A stretch of DNA of 64,000 nucleotides, from the NCBI RefSeq assembly GCF_000342005.1, contig NZ_AOHO01000028.1, positions 62,001 through 126,000 on the forward strand. The letters are read 5' to 3'. A program made the translations under genes and the position numbers. Under the pieces are notes generated by a model. That model did no database searches. It saw nothing but the letters and a program-made list of their open reading frames with translations, and was not told the DNA's origin. Shown here in pieces: positions 1 through 8,202 of this stretch. Position 1 is the stretch's first letter, and each line of letters opens with the position of its first letter. The stretch comes from Amycolatopsis decaplanina DSM 44594. Lineage in GTDB: Bacteria > Actinomycetota > Actinomycetes > Mycobacteriales > Pseudonocardiaceae.

Positions 1-1
1 C

Positions 2-325
2 GTGCTCTGGGATGCTGCGGAACCCTTGCGGGTGCGCCAGGTCCTCGAGGCGATCAACCGGCACCGCGATCTCGCCTACACCACGGTGATGACGGTGCTG
101 GACAATCTGCACCGCAAGGAATGGGTCGTGCGCGAGATGGAGAATCGCGCGTACCGCTACCGCGCCGTGGCAACCCGCGAGGAGGCCACCGCGCAAAGCC
201 TGCGCGAACTCCTCGACGCATCCGAAGACCGGGAATCGGTACTGCTGCATTTCGCGCGCTCGGTCACCGAAGAGGAGTCGGACATCCTGCGGCGGGCGCT
301 GCGGCGGAAGCCCGGCAAGCGATGA
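2..325 (+). CDS. BlaI/MecI/CopY-family transcriptional repressor (5' partial)
   Basis: The 107 visible residues match the winged-helix BlaI/MecI fold: an early VRQVLEAIN helix, the recognition-helix region YTTVMTVLDNLHRKEWV, then a C-terminal dimerisation helix ending RRALRRKPGKR. Family members are about 120 residues, so roughly 15 N-terminal residues lie before the window. The stop codon overlaps the ATG of the next gene (ATGA), an M56-type membrane peptidase. This is the usual repressor-peptidase pairing, in which a membrane metalloprotease senses a signal and leads to repressor cleavage. The inducer cannot be told from sequence; a beta-lactam is only one option in actinomycetes. Confidence 0.9.
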   Translation: MLWDAAEPLRVRQVLEAINRHRDLAYTTVMTVLDNLHRKEWVVREMENRAYRYRAVATREEATAQSLRELLDASEDRESVLLHFARSVTEEESDILRRALRRKPGKR

Positions 326-1257
326 TCCTGGCGGCGGTGCTCCTGTTCGGGGTCGTGGTGATCGGCTGGTTCTCGCCCAGGGTGCTCGGCAGGCTGACCG
401 CCGGCGGGATCAGCCCCGGCACGGCGCTCGCGTGGTGGCTGCTGACCGCGGTCGGCGTCATCGCCGGCACCTTCGGCGCCGTCCTGCTCCTCGTGCTGCC
501 GGACCACGGTCCCGCCACGGCCATCACACGAGTCCTCCACTACTGCTGGGCCGCTGTCGGCCACAGTGACGTTCCCGCCCTCGACCCTGTGGCCGGCACT
601 TTCGCGGGCGCCGCCGTCGTGATCGCGGGAGCCCGGCTGGCCGTGGCTTCGGCGCGGCGCCGGAAACGCAGCACGCTGCTGCACCGGCGTCATCTCGACG
701 TGCAGCGGCTGTCCGGTGCCAGGTCGGGGCCGACATTGTGGCTGCCCGACGACCGTCCGATCGCCTACAGTCTCGGCGGCCGCGACGGCCTGATCGTCGC
801 CAGCGAGGGCCTGGCCGCGCGTCTCTCGCGCCCCGAACTGAACGCCGTGCTCGCCCATGAAAGGGCTCATCTGCGCGGCAGGCACCACCTCTTGACCGCC
901 TCGGCCGACGTCCTGGGCCGTACGCTGCGGTTTGTCCCGCTCATGCGCGAACTCCCCGGCGCGACCCGGCTGCTCGTCGAACTGGCCGCCGACCGGGTCG
1001 CCGCCACCCGGCACGGACCCGAGACCGTGCGGTCGGCCCTGCTGTCCATCCACGCGGCGGACGGGCCGCGCCGCGCTCTCGGCATGGCCGGAGGCGACAC
1101 CGAGATCCGGCTGCGCGTGCTGGCGTCGCACACCACGGGGGCGTCCCGCCTCCCCGCCCGGGCGAAAGCGGTGGCGGGCGGGACACTCGCGCTGCTGGCG
1201 CCGCCCGCCCTCACCGTCGGACTGCTTTTCGCGACCGGACTCGTTTCCTGCCGGTGA
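322..1257 (+). CDS. M56-family (BlaR1-like) membrane metallopeptidase
   Basis: The 311-residue protein starts with a hydrophobic segment (ILAAVLLFGVVVIGWF), has two further membrane segments before residue 110, and ends in another near the C-terminus (GTLALLAPPALTVGLLF). The zinc motif HERAH is at residues 179-183, in the context NAVLAHERAHLRGRHH typical of M56/M48 peptidases. The start ATG overlaps the TGA of the BlaI-type repressor gene, so the two are translationally coupled. It lacks the large penicillin-binding sensor domain of classical BlaR1, so it belongs to the short actinobacterial type whose signal is unknown. Its likely role is proteolytic control of the partner repressor. Confidence 0.88.
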   Translation: MILAAVLLFGVVVIGWFSPRVLGRLTAGGISPGTALAWWLLTAVGVIAGTFGAVLLLVLPDHGPATAITRVLHYCWAAVGHSDVPALDPVAGTFAGAAVVIAGARLAVASARRRKRSTLLHRRHLDVQRLSGARSGPTLWLPDDRPIAYSLGGRDGLIVASEGLAARLSRPELNAVLAHERAHLRGRHHLLTASADVLGRTLRFVPLMRELPGATRLLVELAADRVAATRHGPETVRSALLSIHAADGPRRALGMAGGDTEIRLRVLASHTTGASRLPARAKAVAGGTLALLAPPALTVGLLFATGLVSCR

Positions 1258-1260
1258 GCG

Positions 1261-2430
1261 TCAGACCAGCTCCGGGATCAGCTCGCCGATCAGGCGGATG
1301 CTCTTCAGCACCTTCTCGTGCGGGATGCCGCCGATCTGCTGCAGGCACATCATCCGGTCGATGCCCAGCTCCGCGTAGGCCCGCAGCTTCTTGCGGCAGG
1401 TCTCCGGACTGCCCACGATCAGCGAGTCCTGCGCGCTCAGCACGGTGAAGATCTCGTCGTCCGGCACGGACTCGCCCTGCAGGATCCGGGCGATCAGGAG
1501 ATTCGCCTCCGTCGGGGCGTTCTTCGCCTCACCGCGCAGGAAGTCGCCGGTGAGCCCGCCACCGTCGGGCGCGGCGACGATCTCCTCCTGCCGGGCGTTC
1601 AGGCGCACGAACTCGCTCGCCGCCTCGAAGAACGTCAGCGCCGTCACCGTGTACCAGGCCGCGGCCGCGGCGGCGCCGTTGCGCATCGCCTCCTCGTCCG
1701 TGTCGGCGCAGTGGACGAAGGTGAAGAACCCCACCTGGTTGTTGACGAACGCCCCGACCGGATCGGCGCACCGTTCGGCCGCGTCCCGGTACAGCTTGAT
1801 CAGCCTGCCCGCGCGCTCCAGTGATTCCCACATCGTCGTACCGAGGACCCCGACCCCGCGCCGTCCCGCCTCTTCGAACGACGCCGGACTCGCCGCCGCC
1901 TGCCAGAGCGGCGGATGCGGCTTCTGGACCGGTTTCGGCGAGATGGGCACGTCGTCGACGCGATAGGCGTCGCTTTCGTAGGAGAATCGTTCGGACGTCC
2001 ACATCCGCGGGACCATTTCGAACGCCTGCTGCGTCTGGGCGCGGGCCTCGTCCGGTTCGATGCCGAACAGGCGCCATTCCGGGATCGTCGACCGGGTCAG
2101 GCCGAGTTCGACCCGGCCCCCGCTCAGGTGGTCGAGGGTCGCGGCGCGTTCGGCGACACGGATCGGATGGTTGAACCGGCCGGGCGCGAGAACCGCGGAA
2201 TGGCCGAGCCGGATCCGGCTGGTGCGTTGCGAGAGCGCGGCCAGCATCAGCTCGGGCGCGGACGACAGGCTGAACTCCCCCGCCCCGTGATGTTCGACCT
2301 GCCACCAGCAGTCGTAGCCCAGTTCGTCGGCGAGGACGGCCTGTTCGATCGCCTCGGAGAACCTGAGCCGCTCGTGCCCTTCGTGCCAGGGCCGCGGGTT
2401 CTGGATCTCGTTGAACAGGTCGATCTTCAT
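1261..2430 (-). CDS. LLM-class flavin-dependent oxidoreductase (luciferase-like)
   Basis: The 389-residue protein has the bacterial luciferase-like TIM-barrel pattern: the N-terminal strand MKIDLFNEIQNPRPW, then CWWQVEHHG, then a region ending RLGHSAVLAPGRFNHPIRVAE, and GSPETCRKKL near the end. These are FMNH2- or F420-dependent monooxygenases or reductases; the substrate is not predictable. I chose the ATG at 2430 because conserved sequence begins exactly there; the frame stays open to 2670, but that extension has no family character. It converges on the M56 gene with only 3 bases between stops and diverges from the secreted protease across a 402-base promoter region. Confidence 0.88.
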   Translation of the reverse strand: MKIDLFNEIQNPRPWHEGHERLRFSEAIEQAVLADELGYDCWWQVEHHGAGEFSLSSAPELMLAALSQRTSRIRLGHSAVLAPGRFNHPIRVAERAATLDHLSGGRVELGLTRSTIPEWRLFGIEPDEARAQTQQAFEMVPRMWTSERFSYESDAYRVDDVPISPKPVQKPHPPLWQAAASPASFEEAGRRGVGVLGTTMWESLERAGRLIKLYRDAAERCADPVGAFVNNQVGFFTFVHCADTDEEAMRNGAAAAAAWYTVTALTFFEAASEFVRLNARQEEIVAAPDGGGLTGDFLRGEAKNAPTEANLLIARILQGESVPDDEIFTVLSAQDSLIVGSPETCRKKLRAYAELGIDRMMCLQQIGGIPHEKVLKSIRLIGELIPELV

Positions 2431-2832
2431 CCACGGCCTCCGTCTGCTCCGGGTCGTCGAGAGATCAGTCAGCGGGTGTGCGCGCGGCGTTACAGGAGTC
2501 GCACGTTCGGCGCAACGAGACCCGTTCGTGATCAAAGCGGGCAAACGAGTTGAGTCGCACACAATCAGGTGACCAGTACCGAACGAGCCTTTTCCCGAAT
2601 GCCACACACTCGTCGCGGATTGTCGTGGAACCGACAACACATCGGGGACGGTAAATCGGGCATGATCCACTCACAAGAGTGAGCAGCACCCGGTAAAGGA
2701 CCGTTCCTTTGCGCCGGAAAGGGGAATTGTCAGCGCTACTCAAATGGCGGCATTCGAGCGGGGCCGCGCTGTCGTAACGTCGATTCCCGCCACACATCCC
2801 GCATCGAATTCCGCTATCCCATGGAGGTTTTC
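2431..2832. promoter_or_regulatory. 402-base divergent promoter region
   Basis: No gene was seen here. The region separates the minus-strand LLM oxidoreductase from the plus-strand secreted protease. It contains a perfect 6-N6-6 inverted repeat, TTGTCGTGGAACCGACAA (2620-2637), which looks like a repressor site, and a smaller one, CACTCACAAGAGTG (2669-2682). TTGTCA at about 2725 could be a -35 element for the protease, but I see no convincing -10 at the right distance. No regulator is adjacent, so ownership of the sites is unknown. Confidence 0.4.
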
Positions 2833-3924
2833 GTGATACGACGTCCTCTGCGCACCCTCACCGTCCTCATCGGCGCCGCGGCAGCCGTCACCGCCTTCGC
2901 GGCCCCGGCTTCGGCGGTACCGGCGCTGAACGAAGCGGCGGGACCGGCCACGCTGGCCGCCGCGCAGCAGAAGCTCGGCACTTCACTCGGCGCCGCGTTC
3001 GCCGGCTCCTGGCTGGACGCGACGACAGGCGACCTGGTGGTCGGCACCACCGACGCGAGCCACTCTGCCGGAATCCGCGCGGCAGGCGCCGTCCCGAAGG
3101 TGATGCGGCGCAGTGCCGCCGAGCTGAAGAAGATCCAGTCCATATTGGACAACAGAACCGCGGGTCTGCCCGGCTCGGTCGCGGGCTGGTACGTCGACGC
3201 GCCTTCGAACGAGGTCGTGGTCAGCGTCGTGGGTGGCGACCCCGCGGGCCGGGCGTGGGCGGCCTCCGCCGGCGTCCCGGTCCGGGTGGAGCAGGTGAAG
3301 AGCGCGCCGCGACCACTGTGGAGCGTGGTCGGCGGGCAGGGGCTCTATTTCGACGGCGGTGCCTGTTCGGTCGGGTTCACCGCCTACGACGATGACGACC
3401 ATTACGTGATCACCGCGGGCCACTGCACGGAGCTCGGCGGCACCGTACGCGGCGTCGACGGCACGATCGGCAGGGTCGCGCGGTCGTCCTTTCCCGGCAA
3501 CGACTACGGGACCGTCGAGGTGACCCACTCCGACGTCTCGACCCCGCCCCGGGTCGACCGCTACGAGGACGGTACCGACGTGCGGATCGAGGGCGCGGAC
3601 GTCGTCGGCGTCGGCGGGCGGATCTGCCGGTCCGGGATCACCACCCACTGGCAGTGCGGGCGGGTCGAGGCGCTGGACCAGACGGTCAACTACGGCAACG
3701 GGAACGTCGTGCGAGGCCTGACCCAGACCGACGCCTGTGCCGAACCGGGCGACTCCGGCGGCTCGTTCGTCAGCCGCCCTTCGTCGGGTTCCGGCACGAA
3801 GCTGGTGCAGGCGCAGGGAATGACGTCGGGTGGCTCCGGTGACTGCGACGAAGGGGGCACCACCTTCTTCCAGCCCGTCAAGGAGGTGCTCAACCGCTAC
3901 GGCCTGACCCTCGAAAAGGACTGA
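2833..3924 (+). CDS. secreted S1-family serine protease (streptogrisin/alpha-lytic type)
   Basis: This is a 363-residue preproenzyme. Residues 1-30 form a signal peptide (RRPLRT, hydrophobic core, ASA). A pro-region follows with the alpha-lytic prodomain pattern (AELKKIQSILD, GWYVDAPSNEVVV), then the chymotrypsin-fold domain from about residue 160. The catalytic triad is visible: His197 in ITAGHC, Asp224 in GNDYGTV, Ser308 in PGDSGGS. Cysteine pairs fit secreted streptogrisins. The start is GTG 2833: the in-frame ATG at 2821 contains the GGAGG ribosome site itself, which lies 5 bases before this GTG. It is exported and presumably self-processing, with nutritional proteolysis the likely role. 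Confidence 0.93.
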   Translation: MIRRPLRTLTVLIGAAAAVTAFAAPASAVPALNEAAGPATLAAAQQKLGTSLGAAFAGSWLDATTGDLVVGTTDASHSAGIRAAGAVPKVMRRSAAELKKIQSILDNRTAGLPGSVAGWYVDAPSNEVVVSVVGGDPAGRAWAASAGVPVRVEQVKSAPRPLWSVVGGQGLYFDGGACSVGFTAYDDDDHYVITAGHCTELGGTVRGVDGTIGRVARSSFPGNDYGTVEVTHSDVSTPPRVDRYEDGTDVRIEGADVVGVGGRICRSGITTHWQCGRVEALDQTVNYGNGNVVRGLTQTDACAEPGDSGGSFVSRPSSGSGTKLVQAQGMTSGGSGDCDEGGTTFFQPVKEVLNRYGLTLEKD

Positions 3925-4325
3925 TCACCCAGCCGGGAGGGGCGGCCGATCCCTCGGCCGCCCCTGATCAGCCCGGTGAGTTCGCCTGCCTCATGGACCA
4001 GCGCCTCGATCTCGGCCCACCGACGGCGGACCCTCTCGTGATCCACCACCAGCGTGCCGGAGACCATGCCCAAGAACAGGTTCGCGTCCGTCCCGACCTC
4101 CGCGAGCCGCAGGAAGGGAAGGCGGTCCTCCTCGGTTCCCGCTCCGTGCGCCGCCGCCCATTCACGGGCCCGCATCCCGGCGTCGTGGCACGCGTCGACG
4201 AGGAGGGACCGGATCTCCTCCGGCCGGCTCTCCGGGCTCGAGGGAGGTTTCCCCATCAACGGGAAGATGTTCCAGGCCACCGAGAGCAGGCAGTCCGCCA
4301 CGTCGTCCATCGACTCCACGTTCAC
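3897..4325 (-). CDS. hypothetical protein, convergent with the protease gene
   Basis: This 142-residue frame is not recognised. It has a mixed amphipathic composition with no signal peptide or membrane segment and features a DAGMRAREWAAAHG helix and an LFLGMVSGTLVVDHE stretch. Its last 28 bases overlap the end of the convergent protease gene. The annotated start is GTG 4325; ATG 4310 (MDDVADC) is an alternative with a nearby GGAG. It lies between the protease and a decayed gene, so it could itself be a remnant, but the frame is intact and its codon use is typical of the region. Confidence 0.5.
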   Translation of the reverse strand: MNVESMDDVADCLLSVAWNIFPLMGKPPSSPESRPEEIRSLLVDACHDAGMRAREWAAAHGAGTEEDRLPFLRLAEVGTDANLFLGMVSGTLVVDHERVRRRWAEIEALVHEAGELTGLIRGGRGIGRPSRLGDQSFSRVRP

Positions 4326-4409
4326 CGCGCGGAGTGTTCCGGCGCGCGCCCGCTGCCAGGCGGAATGACTCGCGTGAACGGCAGGATCGACCCGATCGGG
4401 TGCCCGGTG

Positions 4410-4688
4410 TCAGAAGCGGCGCAGCTCGAACGTCCGGACGAACGTGTCACCCGCGAGCAGCGCGTCGAGGTGGCCGGTCAGCGCGACGGCGCCGACCTTC
4501 CCCGAGTCCATGTCCACTTTGAACATCCTGCCCGAGCTGTACAGGACGGTGAGCACGGATCCGTCCGGCTAGAGGGACGGCGCGGTGACCTCAGCCGCCG
4601 CTCCCCTGGCTTCCGCGGGCACCGTCCCGATCCCGGCGACGACGGCCGCCAGAAGCACCGGCAGGACCAGACGTCGACGAAGGCGCAT
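4410..4688 (-). pseudogene. decayed secreted beta-propeller-type gene (signal peptide, in-frame TAG, C-terminal tail)
   Basis: The reading frame begins at ATG 4688 with a good ribosome site (AAGGAA) and a classic signal peptide: MRLRRR, a hydrophobic core, then AEA. It meets TAG at 4569-4571. In the same frame it resumes at once with PDGSVLTVLYSSGRMFKVDM and continues to TGA 4410-4412. The tail resembles the last blade of SMP-30/YVTN-type secreted propellers, which run to about 300 residues; only about 90 codons remain. The simplest reading is a large internal deletion whose junction lies near the stop. The two parts share one frame, so a read-through product is possible but unlikely. Confidence 0.6.
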
Positions 4689-4835
4689 CGCGATTCCTTC
4701 CTGTCGCTTGTCGTCATCGAGCCTCGTGTCCTGGGAACGGCGCGACCAGGTCGTGCGGATCCTGTTATTGAGGGGTAAGGCAAAGGTGTCGGGTCGACGT
4801 GGCCGATGAGAGCGCGATTTGTCACTCGGAGTGAT

Positions 4836-4880
4836 GGGTGTGGAAATAGGGACGTTCACTGTCCCTGTTTCCACACACCC
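4836..4880. repeat. imperfect palindrome, GTGTGGAAA family
   Basis: Arm GGGTGTGGAAATAGGGAC (4836-4853) pairs with 4861-4880 across a 7-base loop, with a 2-base bulge and one mismatch. It shares the TGTGTGGA...GGGAC layout of the perfect palindrome at 4929-4975, so the two look like one repeat family, this copy being degraded. Confidence 0.6.
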
Positions 4881-4928
4881 CCTCACGTCTCCGCAGGTCT
4901 GGCCTGCGTGACCGGACCGATCGCGCGG

Positions 4929-4975
4929 GACTGTGTGGATTTCGGGACATCCAACGTCCCGAAATCCACACAGTC
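4929..4975. terminator. 20-bp perfect palindrome downstream of the LysR gene
   Basis: Arm GACTGTGTGGATTTCGGGAC (4929-4948) and its exact complement (4956-4975) flank a 7-base loop. It lies 82 bases past the stop of the minus-strand LysR gene, a position fit for transcription termination. There is no U-run, as is usual for actinomycete hairpin terminators. Confidence 0.6.
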
Positions 4976-5056
4976 GATATTCTCAGCCCGGTGTCGCGCA
5001 GCGTCACTGAACCGACCTCGAGCACGACACGTTCGTCTTACCCCTCGATACCAGGA

Positions 5057-5950
5057 CTATCCGATACCGCCGAGCGCCGCGGGAAGCGAGATACCGCGGC
5101 GGCGCAGATCGGCACCGAAACGCCGGACGAACGGGTCGTTCGGGGTCAGGGTGAGCGTGACGACGTCGCGGCTCGACGACGGGGCGAGGCGGTGCAAACC
5201 GCCGTGGAACGGCCCGGTGATCGCGGTGGCCGGGACGAGTGCGACGCCGAGCCCGGCGGCCGCGAGCTGCGCGGCGGTGGCCACGTTGCGAGTGCGGGTG
5301 GCCGCGGTCAGCGTGACACCGTGCTCGGCGGCGAGCGCGTCGAGCCAGCCACCGAGACCGTTGTCCGGGTGGTAGTGCACGATCGGTTCGGCCGCGAGCC
5401 TGGTGAAGGTCACGTCCCCGGTGAACCCGTGATTCCGCGCGGCCGCGACGAGAATCTCCTCGCGGCCGATCAGCTCCGCCGGTCCGGTCCAGCGGGTCGG
5501 CCGGGGTCCCACGGCCAGATCCGCCGCCCCGGACTCGACGAGCGCCGCGATTTCGTCCGCGCTGCTCAGTTCACTGAGCGCGATGCGCACCCCGGGGCGG
5601 CGGCGCCGCCATTCCCGCAGCACCGGCGCGAGCAGGCCGACGGTCATCGACTCCGCGCACGCGACCCGCAGCATCCCTTCCGATCCGCTCGCCACCGCCC
5701 GGCCGACGGTCACGACCCGATCCGCCGCGTCGAGTGCCGCCCGCGCGTCCGCGGCGACCGCGCGTCCGGCGGTGGTGGGACGGACACCGCGAGGAAGCCG
5801 TTCGACGAGCGGCGTCCCGATCTCCTTTTCCAGCGCGGCCAGCTGATGCGACAGCGCGGGCTGGGACAGGTGCAGACGGGCGGCCGCCTCGGTGACCGAA
5901 CCCGCGTCCAGGACGGCGACCAGGCACTCGAGCGAACGCAGCGTAGGCAT
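5057..5950 (-). CDS. LysR-family transcriptional regulator
   Basis: This 297-residue LTTR is of normal length. The N-terminal winged helix is clear (residues 1-60: SVTEAAARLHLSQPALSHQL, then LVERLPRGVRPTTAG). The C-terminal substrate-binding region starts near residue 90 (GMLRVACAESMTVGLLAPVL). It diverges from an SDR gene with 79 bases between starts. That gap holds TCGCAAAGCGA (5963-5973), a short inverted repeat that may be part of the LTTR box. By LTTR habit it probably regulates the SDR gene and itself; the co-inducer is unknown. Confidence 0.92.
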   Translation of the reverse strand: MPTLRSLECLVAVLDAGSVTEAAARLHLSQPALSHQLAALEKEIGTPLVERLPRGVRPTTAGRAVAADARAALDAADRVVTVGRAVASGSEGMLRVACAESMTVGLLAPVLREWRRRRPGVRIALSELSSADEIAALVESGAADLAVGPRPTRWTGPAELIGREEILVAAARNHGFTGDVTFTRLAAEPIVHYHPDNGLGGWLDALAAEHGVTLTAATRTRNVATAAQLAAAGLGVALVPATAITGPFHGGLHRLAPSSSRDVVTLTLTPNDPFVRRFGADLRRRGISLPAALGGIG

Positions 5951-6029
5951 TCGCCAAATCTATCGCAAAGCGAGAAAGCCTTCATATCACGACGGGATTG
6001 TTCCGAGACCCTCTGGCGCTGAAGGGGAT

Positions 6030-6737
6030 ATGACCTACAACTTGCGAAACAAGAAGATCGTCCTCGTCGGTGGCGGCTCGGGGATCGCCAGGCGGCTCGC
6101 CACCGACGCCGCCGAGGCGGGCGCGACCGTCGTCCTCGCCGGACGCACGACCGATCAGGCCGGGACCGTGCATCCGGCGATCACCACCGCCCGCGTCGAC
6201 CTGGGCGACGAGGACTCGATCCGTGCCCTCGCCGCGCAAGCCGGGCCTTGGGACCACCTCGTGTCGCTGGCCTCGAATCCCGCGAACGGAGCGGTCACCG
6301 GCTTGGATCGGGACGCGATCGCGCGGGCCTTCGACGCCAAAGTGATCGGCCCGCTCCTGCTCGCGAAACACTTCGCTCCGACCGCCCACGACGGCGCCTC
6401 GATGCTGTTCTTCTCCGGATTCGCGGCTTGGCGACCCGCGCCCGGCCTGGCCGTGATGGCCACGACGAACGGGGCCGTCGCCCATCTCGCCGAGGCACTC
6501 GCCGTCGACCTCGCCCCGATCCGGGTCAACGCGCTCTCGCCGGGGGTCGTGGACTCCGGTTCGTGGGACAGGCTCGGCGCGGACCGCGACGCGTTCTTCT
6601 CCGACACCGCGGCCCGGAATCCCGCCCGCCGGGTGGGGCGACCGGAGGACATCGCCTCGGCGGCGCTACTGACGCTGGCCAATCCCTTCCTGACCGGCAC
6701 CACGGTGCACGTCGACGGCGGCGGGCGGCTCGTCTGA
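6030..6737 (+). CDS. SDR-fold protein with altered catalytic motif
   Basis: The 235-residue protein has a Rossmann start (KIVLVGGGSGIARRLA) and the SDR end pattern (NALSPGVV, RRVGRPEDIASAALLT, TGTTVHVDGGGRLV). Where classical SDRs carry YxxxK, this one reads MATTN (LAVMATTNGAV), so both the catalytic Tyr and Lys appear to be replaced. The preceding Ser region (MLFFSGFAAW) is kept. It may bind NAD(P) but use different chemistry, or act on a LysR-linked ligand without redox. The start ATG at 6030 follows GAAGGGG. Its last 72 bases overlap the convergent VanZ-RDD gene. Confidence 0.88.
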   Translation: MTYNLRNKKIVLVGGGSGIARRLATDAAEAGATVVLAGRTTDQAGTVHPAITTARVDLGDEDSIRALAAQAGPWDHLVSLASNPANGAVTGLDRDAIARAFDAKVIGPLLLAKHFAPTAHDGASMLFFSGFAAWRPAPGLAVMATTNGAVAHLAEALAVDLAPIRVNALSPGVVDSGSWDRLGADRDAFFSDTAARNPARRVGRPEDIASAALLTLANPFLTGTTVHVDGGGRLV

Positions 6738-7811
6738 GCCGTCGTTCGCCCGCGCGTCGACCACCCGCAGTCCGGCGAGAAGCCCGGACAGTCCTTGGTG
6801 ACCTTGAGGCCGGATCGCGAGAATGCCGCTGGCGAAGAACAACAGGTTCGCCAGCGGCTCGAACCCGCCGTTCACCGCGGACGCCAGGGTGAGCAGGGTG
6901 AAGTAGCCGCCGGAACCGGTCAGGAAGCGCACGATCATCCGCCACAGCGCCGGTTTCCCGCCGTCCGGTCCGGCGGGGCGCAGCAGCACGACCCGCTGGC
7001 CGAAGGTGGCGCCGTTGCCCGCGACAGGGATGACGAACAGGAGGAGCACCGCGGGCAGCAGGGTGGCGATCAGAGCGGTGACCACGGTGTCCGGTTCGCC
7101 CGCGACCAAGGTCGTCACGATCCCGACGGTCGTGCCGAGCAAGACGACCGAAACGACGTCGACGGTCATCCCGAGCAGACGGCGGCGCGCGGTGACCGGC
7201 CGCGGCGTTCCCGGCGGCGCGGACGGCTCGTTTCCCGGCAGCAGCCGCAGCAAGGGAGCGAGCCCGAAGCCGACGGCGGCGCCGAGGGTGTTCATCAGCA
7301 GGTCGTCGACGTCGGCCAGCCGGTACGGGCATTCGAACAGGAACCAGACCCCGGTGAGCTGGGTGCATTCGATGAACAGCGAGACCGCGAACCCGATGGC
7401 GACGGTGGTGACGAAACCCCGCCGGAAGAGGTGCCGCACGAACATGCCCAGCGGCACGAAGAGGGCGACGTTGAACACCGCCTGCTGGACCGCCGGATTG
7501 CGCAGGAACGCCCGGAGGCCGGCCCCGGTCTGTTCGCGGCGGATGTCGGCGACGAACTGGAACGGGTGCGGTTGCAGGTGACCGGACGCGTGCGCGGCGC
7601 ACCACGACGCCGTCGTCTCCGGGATGGGGAGCAGCGTGTACGTCCACAAGGACATGGCGTAGATCAGGAAACCGAAGACCAGTAGGACCCGCCAGAACCC
7701 GAGTTCGCCGCGTCGCCGGTAACTCGCCGCGACGTACGGGATGGCCAACAAGCCCGCGAGCACGAAGCCCGCGAACACCGCGATGACCGCGGAGATGGTC
7801 GGATCAGTCAC
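6666..7811 (-). CDS. VanZ-RDD fusion membrane protein
   Basis: The 381-residue polytopic protein's N-terminal half has VanZ-like features: LWTYTLLPIPE, NVALFVPLGMFVRHLFRRG, ECTQLTGVW, DVDDLLMNTLGAAVGF. The C-terminal half has an RDD-type domain (RRLLGMTVDVVSVVLLG, GATFGQRVVLLRPAG). VanZ domains are linked to glycopeptide tolerance and envelope functions, RDD domains to transport-like membrane roles; the combination has no firm function. The GTG start overlaps the stop of the upstream small gene, so the two form an operon. The polar C-terminal tail (about 25 residues) overlaps the convergent SDR gene. Confidence 0.85.
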   Translation of the reverse strand: MTDPTISAVIAVFAGFVLAGLLAIPYVAASYRRRGELGFWRVLLVFGFLIYAMSLWTYTLLPIPETTASWCAAHASGHLQPHPFQFVADIRREQTGAGLRAFLRNPAVQQAVFNVALFVPLGMFVRHLFRRGFVTTVAIGFAVSLFIECTQLTGVWFLFECPYRLADVDDLLMNTLGAAVGFGLAPLLRLLPGNEPSAPPGTPRPVTARRRLLGMTVDVVSVVLLGTTVGIVTTLVAGEPDTVVTALIATLLPAVLLLFVIPVAGNGATFGQRVVLLRPAGPDGGKPALWRMIVRFLTGSGGYFTLLTLASAVNGGFEPLANLLFFASGILAIRPQGHQGLSGLLAGLRVVDARANDGSDEPPAAVDVHRGAGQEGIGQRQ

Positions 7812-8106
7812 TCGCGGAAGCTAACAACGCTCGCTCAGGAGCACCTGTTACGCCACCTGGCCGGGTGACGCCTGCCGAAGCGAGGGCCCGCTGATGCGCG
7901 AGCGCGGCGATGGCGAAGGTCAAATGGACGACGACCCAGTTGCGGTCCTCGCGATGGACCCGCTGCAGCAGATCGAGAGTGGCGTCGCCCGGAGTGCGGC
8001 CCTGACGGCAGGCGTCGATGTACGCCTGGGTCAGCTCGTCGACGTTCCGCCGGAATTCCGCGAAGGCGTCGGCGGGTTGGGCGTTGGTGCAGCAGTCCAC
8101 GGTCAC
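7804..8106 (-). CDS. conserved-looking hypothetical protein upstream of the VanZ-RDD gene
   Basis: About 100 residues, beginning TVDCCTNAQPADAFAEFRRN, mainly helical, with a mildly hydrophobic helix (WVVVHLTFAIAALAHQ). No domain is recognised. Its stop overlaps the GTG start of the VanZ-RDD gene by a few bases, so the two are co-translated. The start is uncertain: GTG 8106 fits where protein-like sequence begins, while GTG 8163 would add 19 residues; neither has a clear ribosome site. The paired Cys residues near the N-terminus could be redox-active or structural. Confidence 0.55.
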   Translation of the reverse strand: MTVDCCTNAQPADAFAEFRRNVDELTQAYIDACRQGRTPGDATLDLLQRVHREDRNWVVVHLTFAIAALAHQRALASAGVTRPGGVTGAPERALLASASD

Positions 8107-8202
8107 ATCACTCAGCGTTCCATAACGCGACACAACGTTACGACTCGACAGGCTCGGAATCACTCACGTGAGGTAGACCCACTGGATTCTCTGTGCTCTG
8201 CG

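Larger units (their letters stand above)
4689..5056. other. gene-free stretch with two related palindromes
   Basis: No gene was seen in these 368 bases. They hold the upstream region of the decayed secreted-protein gene and two related hairpins (described separately) downstream of the LysR gene. I found no convincing promoter hexamers. Confidence 0.5.

Noticed and set aside
322..1257. Beta-lactam resistance locus (BlaI-BlaR1)
   Set aside because: The peptidase lacks a penicillin-binding sensor domain and no beta-lactamase is visible, so only the repressor-peptidase pairing is claimed.
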